A stretch of DNA of 17,718 nt from Lachnoclostridium sp. UBA3320 (GCA_002361175.1 DESG01000111.1:1-17718), one strand, 5' to 3'; shown: positions 1 to 8,102, numbered from the stretch's first letter. Made by a program: numbers and translations. The notes: generated by a model from the letters alone, not told the origin.

Positions 1-1753
1 TAAATATCTCTTTATCTTTAATTTCTGCTGTAGCTTCACCGCCATATGCTGTTAAGAATTTCCAGTCTTTATCATCTGTTAAGTCCTCTGCTATCTCAAA
101 GTTCCCATTGTTTACATAGTTGCCGTCTGCGTCAGGGTCTCTTAATATAACTTCTTTTTCTGGCTTTTCTACATCTTCATTATAGCTGTCTTTCTGGTAT
201 GCTTTTACATAGTCAACCATAAGAGCAGCGTTCTCAATGTCCGTGGTTTCGTCAGGATTGCCTGGCCAGTTACCACCAACAGCAAGGTTTAATATAATAT
301 AAAACGGCTGGTCAAATGGGGCAGGATATGTAACTTCTCCCTGGCCTTCAGCTGCAGAATACCAGTCATTTTCTGTATGTACGAGAACACCATCTACATA
401 CCAGTTGATTTTTCCAGGTTCCCACTCTGCACTGAATATATGGTATTCATCTGAGAAATTCCCTTTTTTCAGCGTATATTTGCCCTGGCTTTCACTATGT
501 GGGTTGCCATAGTGTATTGTTCCATATGAAGTATCTGTTTTATTGCCCAGTACTTCTACAATGTCAATTTCACCACATTTTGGCCACTGTCCATAAAGGT
601 TTTCATCAGTAGGCATCATCCAGAATGCTGGCAAAAAGCCCTGTCCCTTTGGGAATTTTATCCTTGCCTCAAAAAGCCCGTATTTAAAATCATGTTTATT
701 CTGTGTATTTATCCTGCCTGATGTATAAGATACTTTTCCATCTGCACCAAGAGTTTTTACAGGTTTCAATACAAGATTGCCGTCTTTAACATAAATATTT
801 TCAGGCGAATCTACATATTCCTGAAGCTCACTATTTACCCAGCCTGACTTATGTTCCTCAACATTCCAGTCATTTCTGTTAAGTGAAGTTCCGTTAAACT
901 GTTCTTCCCATTTAAGGGTATATCCTTTATGGGTTGAGTCTACTGGTGATGTTGTTGGATGTACTATTGGATTGATAGGATAGTAACCTCCTCCACTTCC
1001 TCCTGATGGTTGGCTCGTTGGTGTTGTCGTTGGTGTTGCTGACGGAGTTGGCATTGGTGTTTTTGTTGGTACTGGTGTTGCTGTTGCTGACAGCGTTGGT
1101 GCTGGTGTTGCCACTGGTGTCACAGTTGGCATTGGTGCTTTTGTTACTACTGGTACTGCTGTTGCTGGTGCTTTTGTTGCTATAGGTGTTGATGTTGCTT
1201 TATTACTTTGCTTTTTTACTGTTACTTTTACCTTCCGTGTCCACGTCTTTTTATATCCTTTAATTTTGGCTTTAATTGTTACATTTCCTTTGGATACACC
1301 TATAATCTTTCCTTTTTTTACTTTTGCAATTTTATCATCTGACGAAGACCACTTGACTTTTAATGATTTATTGCCATACTTTTTAACAGATACTTCTTTC
1401 TTATCTTTTGCTGTAATTTCTAGTTCAGATTTGCTTAAGACAGGTGCTTTTACCACCTTGACTTTGCAAGTATACTTTTTGCCATCTTTTTTCCATCTTA
1501 CTTTGGATTTTCCTGCTTTTTTTGCAGTTATAACGCCTTTTTTTGTAACTGATACCACAGCTTTTTTTGATGCCTTGTACTTTCCACTTTTTTCTTTTTC
1601 ACCATCAATATCAAGATTAAGTTTGTCTCCTTTTGAAATAATACATTCTGATACAGATAGTTTTACTGCCGCATGTAGATGCAGTGGTACAGATGGTACT
1701 GCCATGGCAACTGCCACGGCAGCAGCTACACTTTTTAATAAATGCTTTTTCAT
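1..1753 (-). CDS. Secreted GH16 endo-beta-1,3-glucanase (laminarinase type) with Big-like and CBM4/9-like domains; 3' end cut by window edge
   Basis: An open frame runs from ATG at 1753 to the left edge without a stop (584 complete codons), so the C-terminus lies outside the window. AGGAGG at 1761-1766 sets the start. In order: signal peptide (about residues 1-28), two Lys-rich bacterial Ig-like (Big_2 type) repeats (about 30-100 and 101-183, the second with a WSSSDDKIAKV core), a Thr/Pro/Ala linker (about 184-255), the GH16 domain (about 274-513), and the beginning of a CBM4/9-like module (from about 537). The catalytic motif EIDIVE is at 395-400; E395 should be nucleophile and E400 acid/base. 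The extra residue in that motif, and the AVGGNWPGNPD and AFWMMP segments, are typical of laminarinases rather than lichenases. It should act outside the cell on beta-1,3-glucan or mixed-linkage beta-glucan. It is transcribed divergently from the AraC gene. Exact substrate is inferred. Confidence 0.9.
   Translation of the reverse strand, partial: MKKHLLKSVAAAVAVAMAVPSVPLHLHAAVKLSVSECIISKGDKLNLDIDGEKEKSGKYKASKKAVVSVTKKGVITAKKAGKSKVRWKKDGKKYTCKVKVVKAPVLSKSELEITAKDKKEVSVKKYGNKSLKVKWSSSDDKIAKVKKGKIIGVSKGNVTIKAKIKGYKKTWTRKVKVTVKKQSNKATSTPIATKAPATAVPVVTKAPMPTVTPVATPAPTLSATATPVPTKTPMPTPSATPTTTPTSQPSGGSGGGYYPINPIVHPTTSPVDSTHKGYTLKWEEQFNGTSLNRNDWNVEEHKSGWVNSELQEYVDSPENIYVKDGNLVLKPVKTLGADGKVSYTSGRINTQNKHDFKYGLFEARIKFPKGQGFLPAFWMMPTDENLYGQWPKCGEIDIVEVLGNKTDTSYGTIHYGNPHSESQGKYTLKKGNFSDEYHIFSAEWEPGKINWYVDGVLVHTENDWYSAAEGQGEVTYPAPFDQPFYIILNLAVGGNWPGNPDETTDIENAALMVDYVKAYQKDSYNEDVEKPEKEVILRDPDADGNYVNNGNFEIAEDLTDDKDWKFLTAYGGEATAEIKDKEIF
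106..144 (-). repeat. DNA repeat copy A (start of the CBM in the GH16 gene), paired with 7655-7693
   Basis: This 39-bp stretch matches 7655-7693 at 32 of 39 positions without gaps. In both genes it encodes the junction into the carbohydrate-binding module, with the shared pattern LR-x-PD-x-x-GNY-x-NNG. It is the clearest nucleotide trace that the two modules are related. Confidence 0.75.
1008..1200 (-). repeat. Low-complexity Thr/Pro/Ala/Val linker coding repeat in the GH16 gene
   Basis: This stretch is built of degenerate short units (ggtgttg, gttggtg, ttggcattggtg on the plus strand) that translate on the minus strand as alternating Thr, Pro, Ala and Val with occasional Lys. It is the flexible linker between the Ig-like repeats and the catalytic domain, followed by a Gly/Ser-rich run. 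Such tracts tend to vary in length between strains by slippage. Confidence 0.75.
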
Positions 1754-1782
1754 CTGGTTACCTCCTAAAATTTGTATTTTTT

Positions 1783-1801
1783 AAGAACGCCCAGCGTTCT
1801 T
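1783..1801. promoter_or_regulatory. Perfect GC-rich palindrome in the leader of the GH16 gene
   Basis: Eight-base arms AAGAACGC and GCGTTCTT flank a 3-base centre. It lies 17 bases upstream of the GH16 Shine-Dalgarno site and is strikingly GC-rich for this AT-rich spacer. No T-run follows on either strand, so a simple intrinsic terminator is unlikely. It may be an operator or a hairpin in the 5' untranslated region. Confidence 0.5.
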
Positions 1802-1806
1802 GCATC

Positions 1807-1850
1807 GGAACACAGAATAGCTTTATTTTGAAAGTATAATTCTATGTTCC
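1807..1850. promoter_or_regulatory. Inverted repeat (12-bp arms, 11 of 12 paired) upstream of the GH16 gene
   Basis: GGAACACAGAAT at 1807-1818 and ATTCTATGTTCC at 1839-1850 are inverted copies with one mismatch, separated by 20 bp. A TATACT hexamer on the minus strand (1833-1838), a possible -10 for the GH16 gene, lies between the arms, a suitable place for a repressor or activator site. A second candidate -10 (TATAAT, minus strand, 1877-1882) lies farther upstream. The bound protein is unknown. Confidence 0.45.
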
Positions 1851-1934
1851 TAAAATAAAAAACATTACTAAGGAAAATTATAAGTCCCTTCCATATTTTG
1901 GGATATAAAACTATATACAAAAATGTCAAAATCA

Positions 1935-1943
1935 TGATATAAT
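1935..1943 (+). promoter_or_regulatory. Probable extended -10 promoter of the AraC-family gene
   Basis: TGATATAAT gives a consensus TATAAT with the extended TG one base upstream, about 70 bp before the regulator start. No convincing -35 is seen, which is acceptable for extended -10 promoters. Confidence 0.45.
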
Positions 1944-2012
1944 AACTAAATATTGTCGAACAAACTATACTAATGTTTATTATTCTTAAAACAGAATTGA
2001 AGGTGATGCTAT

Positions 2013-2753
2013 ATGAATTTACGAAAAGAATGGTATGAACAAGAACTACAAAAAACTGAAGAGGCGATAACACACCGCCCATTGGAAGAAGAATATTCTT
2101 TTTACCACGCTGTCAGTTCTGGTGACATGGATTTTGTACAAGAAAACTGCCGCCAGGACACTTTTACTAATCCAGACGGCATGGGAATTCTTTCTACAAA
2201 CTATTTAACTAACTTGAAATACCATTTTGTCATTACAGTTGCTATGATTACAAGGCAATGCGTAATATCAGGAATGGAATTAGAACAGGCTTACCGCTTG
2301 AGTGACTTTTATATTTTAAAAGCGGATAAATGCTCATCTGTAGAAGCTGTTTCACAACTTCACCACAGCATGGCTCTTGATTTTACTGGAAAAATGGCTC
2401 TTGTAAAAAAGAGCCATGCAATATCAAAACCAGTAGTTAACTGTATGGATTTTATCTACAGTCACTTAAATACAAGAATCACTGTACAAGTTTTATCTGA
2501 CTATACAGGTCTGTCACCAAGTTATCTTTCAAGACTTTTTAAAAAAGAACTTGGAATTTCTATCAGTGACTATATTTTGGAAAAGAAAATTGAAAAATCA
2601 GAAAATCTGCTTAAATATTCTGACTACAGTCTAGTTGATATCGCAAACTACCTGGCATTTTCTTCACAAAGCCACTTTATACAAACTTTTAAAAAAGCCA
2701 TTGGCATAACTCCCAATAAATACCGCAACCAGTATTACCATGCTTCATGGTAA
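2013..2753 (+). CDS. AraC-family transcriptional regulator
   Basis: A 246-residue protein whose C-terminal part (about 145-245) is a double helix-turn-helix AraC/XylS DNA-binding domain. The first HTH is around 157-178 (TGLSPSYLSRLFKKELG) and the second around 207-228 (FSSQSHFIQTFKKAIGITP). It ends in the family-typical PNKYR. The N-terminal ~140 residues begin with EWYEQELQKTEEAITHRP and show no cupin (AraC_binding) pattern; I do not recognise a defined sensor domain there. AAGGTG eight bases upstream supports the ATG start. It is the only plus-strand gene, divergent from GH16 and convergent with the long minus-strand gene series, and probably controls one or both in response to beta-glucan products. 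Target and inducer are inference. Confidence 0.88.
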   Translation: MNLRKEWYEQELQKTEEAITHRPLEEEYSFYHAVSSGDMDFVQENCRQDTFTNPDGMGILSTNYLTNLKYHFVITVAMITRQCVISGMELEQAYRLSDFYILKADKCSSVEAVSQLHHSMALDFTGKMALVKKSHAISKPVVNCMDFIYSHLNTRITVQVLSDYTGLSPSYLSRLFKKELGISISDYILEKKIEKSENLLKYSDYSLVDIANYLAFSSQSHFIQTFKKAIGITPNKYRNQYYHASW

Positions 2754-2757
2754 TACT

Positions 2758-2801
2758 TATACAGCCTGCCATCCGGTTTTCATCAGACAGCAGGCTGTAT
2801 A
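2758..2801. terminator. Hairpin between convergent genes, probable bidirectional terminator
   Basis: Perfect 12-base arms TATACAGCCTGC (2758-2769) and GCAGGCTGTATA (2790-2801) enclose a 20-base loop. It starts 4 bases after the AraC stop and lies 38 bases beyond the stop of the GH94 gene on the other strand. Position and stability fit a terminator for both, although no long T-run follows on either side. Confidence 0.6.
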
Positions 2802-2838
2802 TACTAAGAAAATATTTTACACTGTTTAGGTTAATCGT

Positions 2839-5550
2839 TTACTTAATATCTGGTTCAAGCTCTACTTCAATATGGAATTCTGTATCTTGCATGGACATTA
2901 TCTGCTCTCTGTTCAGATATACTGAACCACTGTCACAATCCAGATCTACTGTATTGTTGCAGACTGCCTTTTTTATTATATATTCCCCATAAGTTAATTT
3001 CTGCGGATTTTTATAAGTAATGTAAAATTTTTTGTCTGCAAAGTAAAGACTGATGTTTGCATTTCCTTCTGAATCAAATTGTTCTTTTACAAGTTTAGGA
3101 GAGATTACAAGGTTTCCTGTTTCACCATGTACACCAAATACTTCTGTAACTACTGTAAGCATATACCAGCTTGCAGCACCTGTTAAATAATGGTACATAC
3201 CCTTTCCTTCATTGTTAAAATATTCAGGGATTCCTGGATAAATCTTACTTGTTTCAAAGTTTAATGATGTATCCGCCAGCGTCTGTAAAGCTTTGTATCC
3301 TTCTTTAACAAAACCTCTCTGGTATAAGGCATTGGCAAACATTACTGTCATATGTGAGAAAACAGCCCCATTTTCTTTTTCTCCATATGTAAAGCTAAAC
3401 ATTCTACCCATATTAAATTTTTCTTCTTTAAAGTTGGTGTTTAGACGATAGCCGCCAATTTTTTTATTATATAAATAGTGGTCTGCACTTTTACATATCT
3501 GTTCTATTTGCCAGTCACATGCTGTCCCACCCATAATTGCAAATACTTGACCAGTAAGCATCATTTTAGCTTCTCCGTTCAAATACATCTCTAGTGGCTG
3601 CTTGTCATTATCATAATAACTGTTAAACCAACCTTCGCCTTCACCACCAGTAATCCATTCTGTTTTACGGATATGTTCTTTCATCCAGTCTGCCTTACGT
3701 TTAAGATTTTGTGCAAGTTCACATAAATTAACTTGTATCTTCTTTCCGCTTATATTATGTCTGCATAATTTAGTATAATTATGTAAAAGATCCTGTTTTG
3801 CAGGTATGCTTTCATAAAGCTCTATATCATCTTTTAATAAAACCTGTATTTCCTCTAACAGATCTATCTGCTCCCAGCCATGTTTTTCGTGCAATAGCAT
3901 AAGAAGTTCTGCTATCTGTGACAAATTACCTGCATATGCGCATGTAAATGCTACGCTTTCTCCATTTTCTTCTGCCATATCCAGTGCATCATTCCAATCA
4001 GCACCACGCAGCATTATATGGTTATGTGTACCTGTTTCATAAAATGCACATAAATTCTGTAACAACATATGTTCAAGTATATTTCCTTCATATATGCTGC
4101 CATCTGTGCATCTCTGTTTTATGCCATAGTCTATATTCCACAAAGAATCAAGGTCTTTTCCCCGTTCTGCCTGTTCGTCTTTAAAATAACAAGCTTTTTC
4201 TTTTAATATGTCTGCATCTCCTGTCTGGTCAATATATAACTTTGTTGTCATAAATGGCCATACACCATGGTCCATCCAAACACGTGCAATCCCATTTCTG
4301 TCTGCAATAAACTCCCCTTGTCCTGCTCCTATTATTGTGGCATTGGTTCCGTCCAGACGCACACCACCATAGTTATCAAGAATCATCTGGCGCACACCGC
4401 CTGGATCCATAATTAAGAGCGATAAACAGTCTTGCCACAAGTCACGCCATCCTCTGCCGCCTCTTCCATAATCATGATACGGAAGAAATGAACAGCCATA
4501 AATTCTTCTCAACATTGGCTGAAAACTTACCCAACGCATAAAACAGTCAAATTTATTATCTCCTGTATAATATCTGACATTTACTTTTTCCTGCCAGTAT
4601 GCTTTTGTCTCTTCTAACGCCTTCTTTGTCTCTTCTGAAGTTTTGTATTCTGTCACAATGCTTTCTATTTCTGTTTCATTATTTGTAATCCCCATAATAA
4701 TTGTGTATGATGCAGTTTGGTCAGGTTTTAATATAACTTCTGAAAAGCGTATGCCACCCATTGCTTCTTTTCCTTCAGTAAAACTTCCTGATGGCACACC
4801 TTGCTCATCTTTTAAAATTTTATAAGGATGTGTAAAAGTTCCTCCATCACCTATATAATCTTCTGTTACCGGATAAAAGCTTTCTGGCTTTTCACATACA
4901 TCTGTAACACCACAGATAAAATATGTTACATTATTTTTCTGATGACCTCTCTCATCAAAAGACAGTGATGGTTTTACATATACACCATAATCTGTGGTTT
5001 TAATTCTATGAAGAAGTGAAGTAACATGTCTATGGTCTCTTATATTGTCTGCACTTCTGCCGAATATAGGTACTGCTGCTATAGGTGTAATAGTCTCTTC
5101 TGCCTTTCCTGTATTTTTAATCTCAACATGCATAATCTCAACATTGTGCTTAAGTGGTACAAATGATGTAACTTTGGCTTCCATCTGGTATTTTTCTGAC
5201 TGTCTTGTAACTGACTGCCACATAAGTCCTGCTTCTAAAGTGCTTTTATCCTGCATTTTTGTTAATTTCTTACATTCCTCTTCAGCAGATGCTCCTGTCA
5301 CAGACCATGCACCCTTATCTTTTACAACACACCAAAAATTTCTTGTTGAGCGGTTATTGTGTAGATTGTCTATGCTTACTGGCTCTAGTAGAAAAGCATT
5401 TTGATTTATTTTAATGTCTCCTCCCAGATTTGGTGACAATGCACTTTTAATTCCATTTTCTCCTGCAATCGGAAAATATAAATTATTATAATTCTCTGGC
5501 TGCTCTATGGAAAAAGTACCATCTTTGTCTAAAAAACGTATTGCTTCCAT
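2839..5550 (-). CDS. GH94-type beta-glucoside phosphorylase (903 residues; laminaribiose or 1,3-beta-oligoglucan phosphorylase candidate)
   Basis: Cytoplasmic enzyme without signal peptide, expected to cleave a beta-glucoside with inorganic phosphate to glucose 1-phosphate. The N-terminal ~300 residues form the beta-sandwich typical of GH94, followed by an (alpha/alpha)6 barrel. Visible motifs: YHDYGRGGRGWRDLWQD (358-374), GADWNDALDM (516-525, general-acid Asp in the ADWND motif), KENGAVFSH (725-733, phosphate-binding His) and LTGAASW (789-795, phosphate-contacting Thr-Gly). At 903 residues it is longer than cellobiose phosphorylases (about 810) and close to the roughly 910 residues I recall for Paenibacillus laminaribiose phosphorylase. 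Beside a laminarinase, a beta-1,3 specificity is attractive but not proven; beta-1,2 is an alternative. AAGGAGGG lies upstream with a rather long spacing. It starts 29 bases after the chemoreceptor stop and is last in its gene set. Confidence 0.85.
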   Translation of the reverse strand: MEAIRFLDKDGTFSIEQPENYNNLYFPIAGENGIKSALSPNLGGDIKINQNAFLLEPVSIDNLHNNRSTRNFWCVVKDKGAWSVTGASAEEECKKLTKMQDKSTLEAGLMWQSVTRQSEKYQMEAKVTSFVPLKHNVEIMHVEIKNTGKAEETITPIAAVPIFGRSADNIRDHRHVTSLLHRIKTTDYGVYVKPSLSFDERGHQKNNVTYFICGVTDVCEKPESFYPVTEDYIGDGGTFTHPYKILKDEQGVPSGSFTEGKEAMGGIRFSEVILKPDQTASYTIIMGITNNETEIESIVTEYKTSEETKKALEETKAYWQEKVNVRYYTGDNKFDCFMRWVSFQPMLRRIYGCSFLPYHDYGRGGRGWRDLWQDCLSLLIMDPGGVRQMILDNYGGVRLDGTNATIIGAGQGEFIADRNGIARVWMDHGVWPFMTTKLYIDQTGDADILKEKACYFKDEQAERGKDLDSLWNIDYGIKQRCTDGSIYEGNILEHMLLQNLCAFYETGTHNHIMLRGADWNDALDMAEENGESVAFTCAYAGNLSQIAELLMLLHEKHGWEQIDLLEEIQVLLKDDIELYESIPAKQDLLHNYTKLCRHNISGKKIQVNLCELAQNLKRKADWMKEHIRKTEWITGGEGEGWFNSYYDNDKQPLEMYLNGEAKMMLTGQVFAIMGGTACDWQIEQICKSADHYLYNKKIGGYRLNTNFKEEKFNMGRMFSFTYGEKENGAVFSHMTVMFANALYQRGFVKEGYKALQTLADTSLNFETSKIYPGIPEYFNNEGKGMYHYLTGAASWYMLTVVTEVFGVHGETGNLVISPKLVKEQFDSEGNANISLYFADKKFYITYKNPQKLTYGEYIIKKAVCNNTVDLDCDSGSVYLNREQIMSMQDTEFHIEVELEPDIK

Positions 5551-5579
5551 AACTTACTTAACCCTCCTTATTATTAGTC

Positions 5580-8102
5580 TTAGATTTTAAAAATTCCAAT
5601 CTGTGTTGCAAGCTCTTCTGCTGAAGTTGTTAGCTGTTCAGAACTTTTTGCCACAGTTTCACTACTTTCCATCAGGCTGTTTGCCTGTTCTACTAGTATA
5701 TTTGAAGAACCAAGAATTTCTTCTGAACTTGCTGCCTGTTCTTCAGAAATTGCAGCAACATTTCTTGCGACATCCTCTACTTGTTCTACTTTCTGTATCA
5801 TATTTTGTATCAGATTTCCAGTTACATCGATATTTTCAAAAATAATATCAAATGTATTTACTGCATCCTTAATAAGCACACTGCTGCTGTTAATACTTTT
5901 TACGCTGTCATCTGCCTGACTTACAACATCTTTCACAGATGTCTTTATTTCAAGGACAAGATTGTCAATATGCTGCACAGAAGCAACACTTGTCTGTGCC
6001 AGCTTTCCAATTTCCATTGCTACAACTGCAAATCCTTTTCCTGCATCACCTGCACGTGCTGCTTCAATAGAAGCATTAAGTGACAAGAGATTTGTTTCAT
6101 CTGCAATATCCCCAATAACTTTTGTAATATTGGTAATCTCCTCTGATGCCCTGCCCACTTCATCAATGGCAGATTGCAGTTTTTTCACTGAACTGTTGAT
6201 ATCTCCCATAGCTGCACTTACATCTTGCATAGCTTGTTTTCCTGTTTTAGAGACATGGATTGTTTCTTTCATTTTATTGTTTACACCATCCCCATTATCT
6301 TTAGTCTCTTCCACAAGCATTGCAAGGGTCGTTGCACTTTGTGCAATTTCTCCTACAGATAATGAAAGCTGTTCCACTGTATTGTTAAGCTCTTTCATTG
6401 ACTTATTCTGTTCTTTTGAAGCACAAAACATCTGTTCTGATATATTTTTGCTCTTATCTGCCTGACCATGCAGTGCACCTGAAACACCATTTATAGATGC
6501 AATCATAGAAGTCATTGCATCTATAAACTTTTCTACACACCGCCCCATTATACCTATTTCATCATGGCTTTTTGTATGGCTTGAAATAGTAAAATTGCCT
6601 TCTGTCATAGTTTTAATTATCTCTGTGAGTTTTTTTACAGGCTTAATTACAATATGCGTAATACGCTCAATAAGCACCATAAGTATTACTATAGAAATAA
6701 TTCCAAATAAAGCCATAATATTTCGTATAAAATTTAAATCACTATAAACTATTTCCGAAGGTACATAAGATACAAGTACCCACTCTGTACCTTCTATTTT
6801 TTCAAAAACTGACATATTGCCATCTATTTCTGCTAAGTCAAGATTATTCTGTGCAATCTTTTCACCTGCTTTTCTCATAAAAGAATTATCAATACCATCT
6901 AATGATTTTGAAATTAAAGATGTATCACGAGAAGCAAGTACAGTGTTATCCTCTGTATTCACTAAAAATGCTTCTGCATTTTCCATTTTAACAAAACTAT
7001 TTACATATACACTTATCTTATCTAGTGATAAGTCTGCCGAAATCACATATATTCCTTTATTATTGCTTCGTAACATGCCACATGCGCTTATGACCTGTTC
7101 CCCATTTTCATTAGTATAGGCATTAGTAAATCCCATATTTACCCTGCTTAGCGCATCCTGAAACCACTCTGACTGTACTACTTCATCAGAACCAAGCTTT
7201 GCAGAAACATTTGATTCACTAATCTTTATAATTGATACATTACTTATATGTACATCTGCTTGTGAACCCATCGCTCCAAGGTTAAATTCCAACCGTCCAT
7301 TGGCATCATCAATATCCGTTATAGTAAATTCATATTTAAATGTCTGTTTGTTATTGGTCAAATTTATTTCTGTATCTTCAAGATAACGGTGATAGTCACG
7401 GTCTGGTGCTGATATGCCAGTCTTTATAGTTCTTTCTTCATCTGCATAGGCATCAAAACTTAATCTGTATGTAGCGCCTTGTTTCATTGGCAGCCCTGTC
7501 TGTACAAGCTGTATGCTATAGTCAGCAGTACCTTCGTTTGATGTACTAATATTTATTTCTCCATTTTGTATTCTGGCACTGCCTTCACCCTCCAGTGCCG
7601 TATAAAACTGCCAGTCCCCACTGTTTTTAACTTCTTTATTGCCTTTAAATTTACCATTGTTTATATAGTTGCCGTTTCTGTCAGGTTCACGTAAGACAGC
7701 ATCTGCATTACGTGTTGCACCTTCACGCCCTTTGTAAAGTCTTCCATCCATATCTGCTATATATATTCCACCTGGAAAATTACTATTAAATCCATAATAG
7801 CTATCCAGAAGAGACTGTGTCTGTTTATCATTTAAGTCCACCCATTCAATCGCCTGTTTTGCCATGCAGAATGAAGCAAGGTTTTTGTCAAGCCATTCTT
7901 CAATTTCTGATACCTGACTTTCTACTGAAGTTGTTAAAAGTTTCTGCGCATTTGATGTAATTACTTTTTTTGACACATAGTATGATAGTCCTATAAGAAC
8001 TATAATTATAAAAATTATTACAGGCAATATAATGCCAAGCAGCTTTGTTTTTATTGAAATAAAATGTTTATTTTCTTTATTATTTTGCTTACTTTTTTTC
8101 AT
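5580..8102 (-). CDS. Methyl-accepting chemotaxis protein with a CBM4/9-like module inserted in its extracellular sensor domain
   Basis: Membrane chemoreceptor that should signal to CheA/CheW. A TTG at 8117 is in frame, but GGGAGG lies just before ATG 8102, which I take as the start (840 residues). Order: cytoplasmic N-terminus, TM1 (about 19-43), extracellular region (44-460), TM2 (about 461-479), HAMP (about 480-535), coiled-coil signalling domain with tip DETNLLSLNASIEAARAGDA (about 668-687), ending in GIFKI. The extracellular region is about 415 residues. Removing residues ~136-293 leaves about 255, the usual dCache size, and brings DGRLYKG (119-125) next to SEWFQDAL (311-318), a typical dCache order. 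The removed part reads as a CBM4/9 beta-sandwich. It lies 36 bases after the MglB-like lipoprotein gene and 29 before GH94. Polysaccharide sensing is inference. Confidence 0.93.
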   Translation of the reverse strand: MKKSKQNNKENKHFISIKTKLLGIILPVIIFIIIVLIGLSYYVSKKVITSNAQKLLTTSVESQVSEIEEWLDKNLASFCMAKQAIEWVDLNDKQTQSLLDSYYGFNSNFPGGIYIADMDGRLYKGREGATRNADAVLREPDRNGNYINNGKFKGNKEVKNSGDWQFYTALEGEGSARIQNGEINISTSNEGTADYSIQLVQTGLPMKQGATYRLSFDAYADEERTIKTGISAPDRDYHRYLEDTEINLTNNKQTFKYEFTITDIDDANGRLEFNLGAMGSQADVHISNVSIIKISESNVSAKLGSDEVVQSEWFQDALSRVNMGFTNAYTNENGEQVISACGMLRSNNKGIYVISADLSLDKISVYVNSFVKMENAEAFLVNTEDNTVLASRDTSLISKSLDGIDNSFMRKAGEKIAQNNLDLAEIDGNMSVFEKIEGTEWVLVSYVPSEIVYSDLNFIRNIMALFGIISIVILMVLIERITHIVIKPVKKLTEIIKTMTEGNFTISSHTKSHDEIGIMGRCVEKFIDAMTSMIASINGVSGALHGQADKSKNISEQMFCASKEQNKSMKELNNTVEQLSLSVGEIAQSATTLAMLVEETKDNGDGVNNKMKETIHVSKTGKQAMQDVSAAMGDINSSVKKLQSAIDEVGRASEEITNITKVIGDIADETNLLSLNASIEAARAGDAGKGFAVVAMEIGKLAQTSVASVQHIDNLVLEIKTSVKDVVSQADDSVKSINSSSVLIKDAVNTFDIIFENIDVTGNLIQNMIQKVEQVEDVARNVAAISEEQAASSEEILGSSNILVEQANSLMESSETVAKSSEQLTTSAEELATQIGIFKI
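7224..7697 (-). other. Region encoding the CBM4/9-like insert of the chemoreceptor
   Basis: It encodes about residues 136-293 of the 840-residue receptor. The segment opens with LREPDRNGNYINNGKF, continues with DWQFYT, and contains YSIQLVQTGLPMKQGATYRL, SFDAYADEERTIKTGI, FEFNLG-like (LEFNLGAMG) and a final VHISNVSIIKI. This is the usual order of CBM4/9 modules: opening NGDFE-like turn, conserved Trp, the QxGxxLxKGxTYxxSFDA stretch, then the lG...V.idNVsl end. W164, F166 and Y167 are candidate sugar-stacking residues. Its first 48 residues align without gaps to the GH16 C-terminus (22 identical). Confidence 0.8.
7655..7693 (-). repeat. DNA repeat copy B (start of the CBM in the chemoreceptor gene), paired with 106-144
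   Basis: Ungapped 32/39 match to 106-144 in the same reading frame and orientation, about 7.5 kb apart. The similarity begins slightly before the CBM proper, in the LR-x-PD linker. Confidence 0.75.

Noticed and set aside
1266..1784. 172-codon open frame on the plus strand
   Set aside because: It is antisense to the GH16 gene, has no ribosome site, and its composition mirrors the Lys-rich Ig-like repeats on the other strand.
1765..2082. 105-codon open frame on the minus strand
   Set aside because: It covers the divergent promoter region and the start of the AraC gene, has no family resemblance, and conflicts with the clear regulatory layout.
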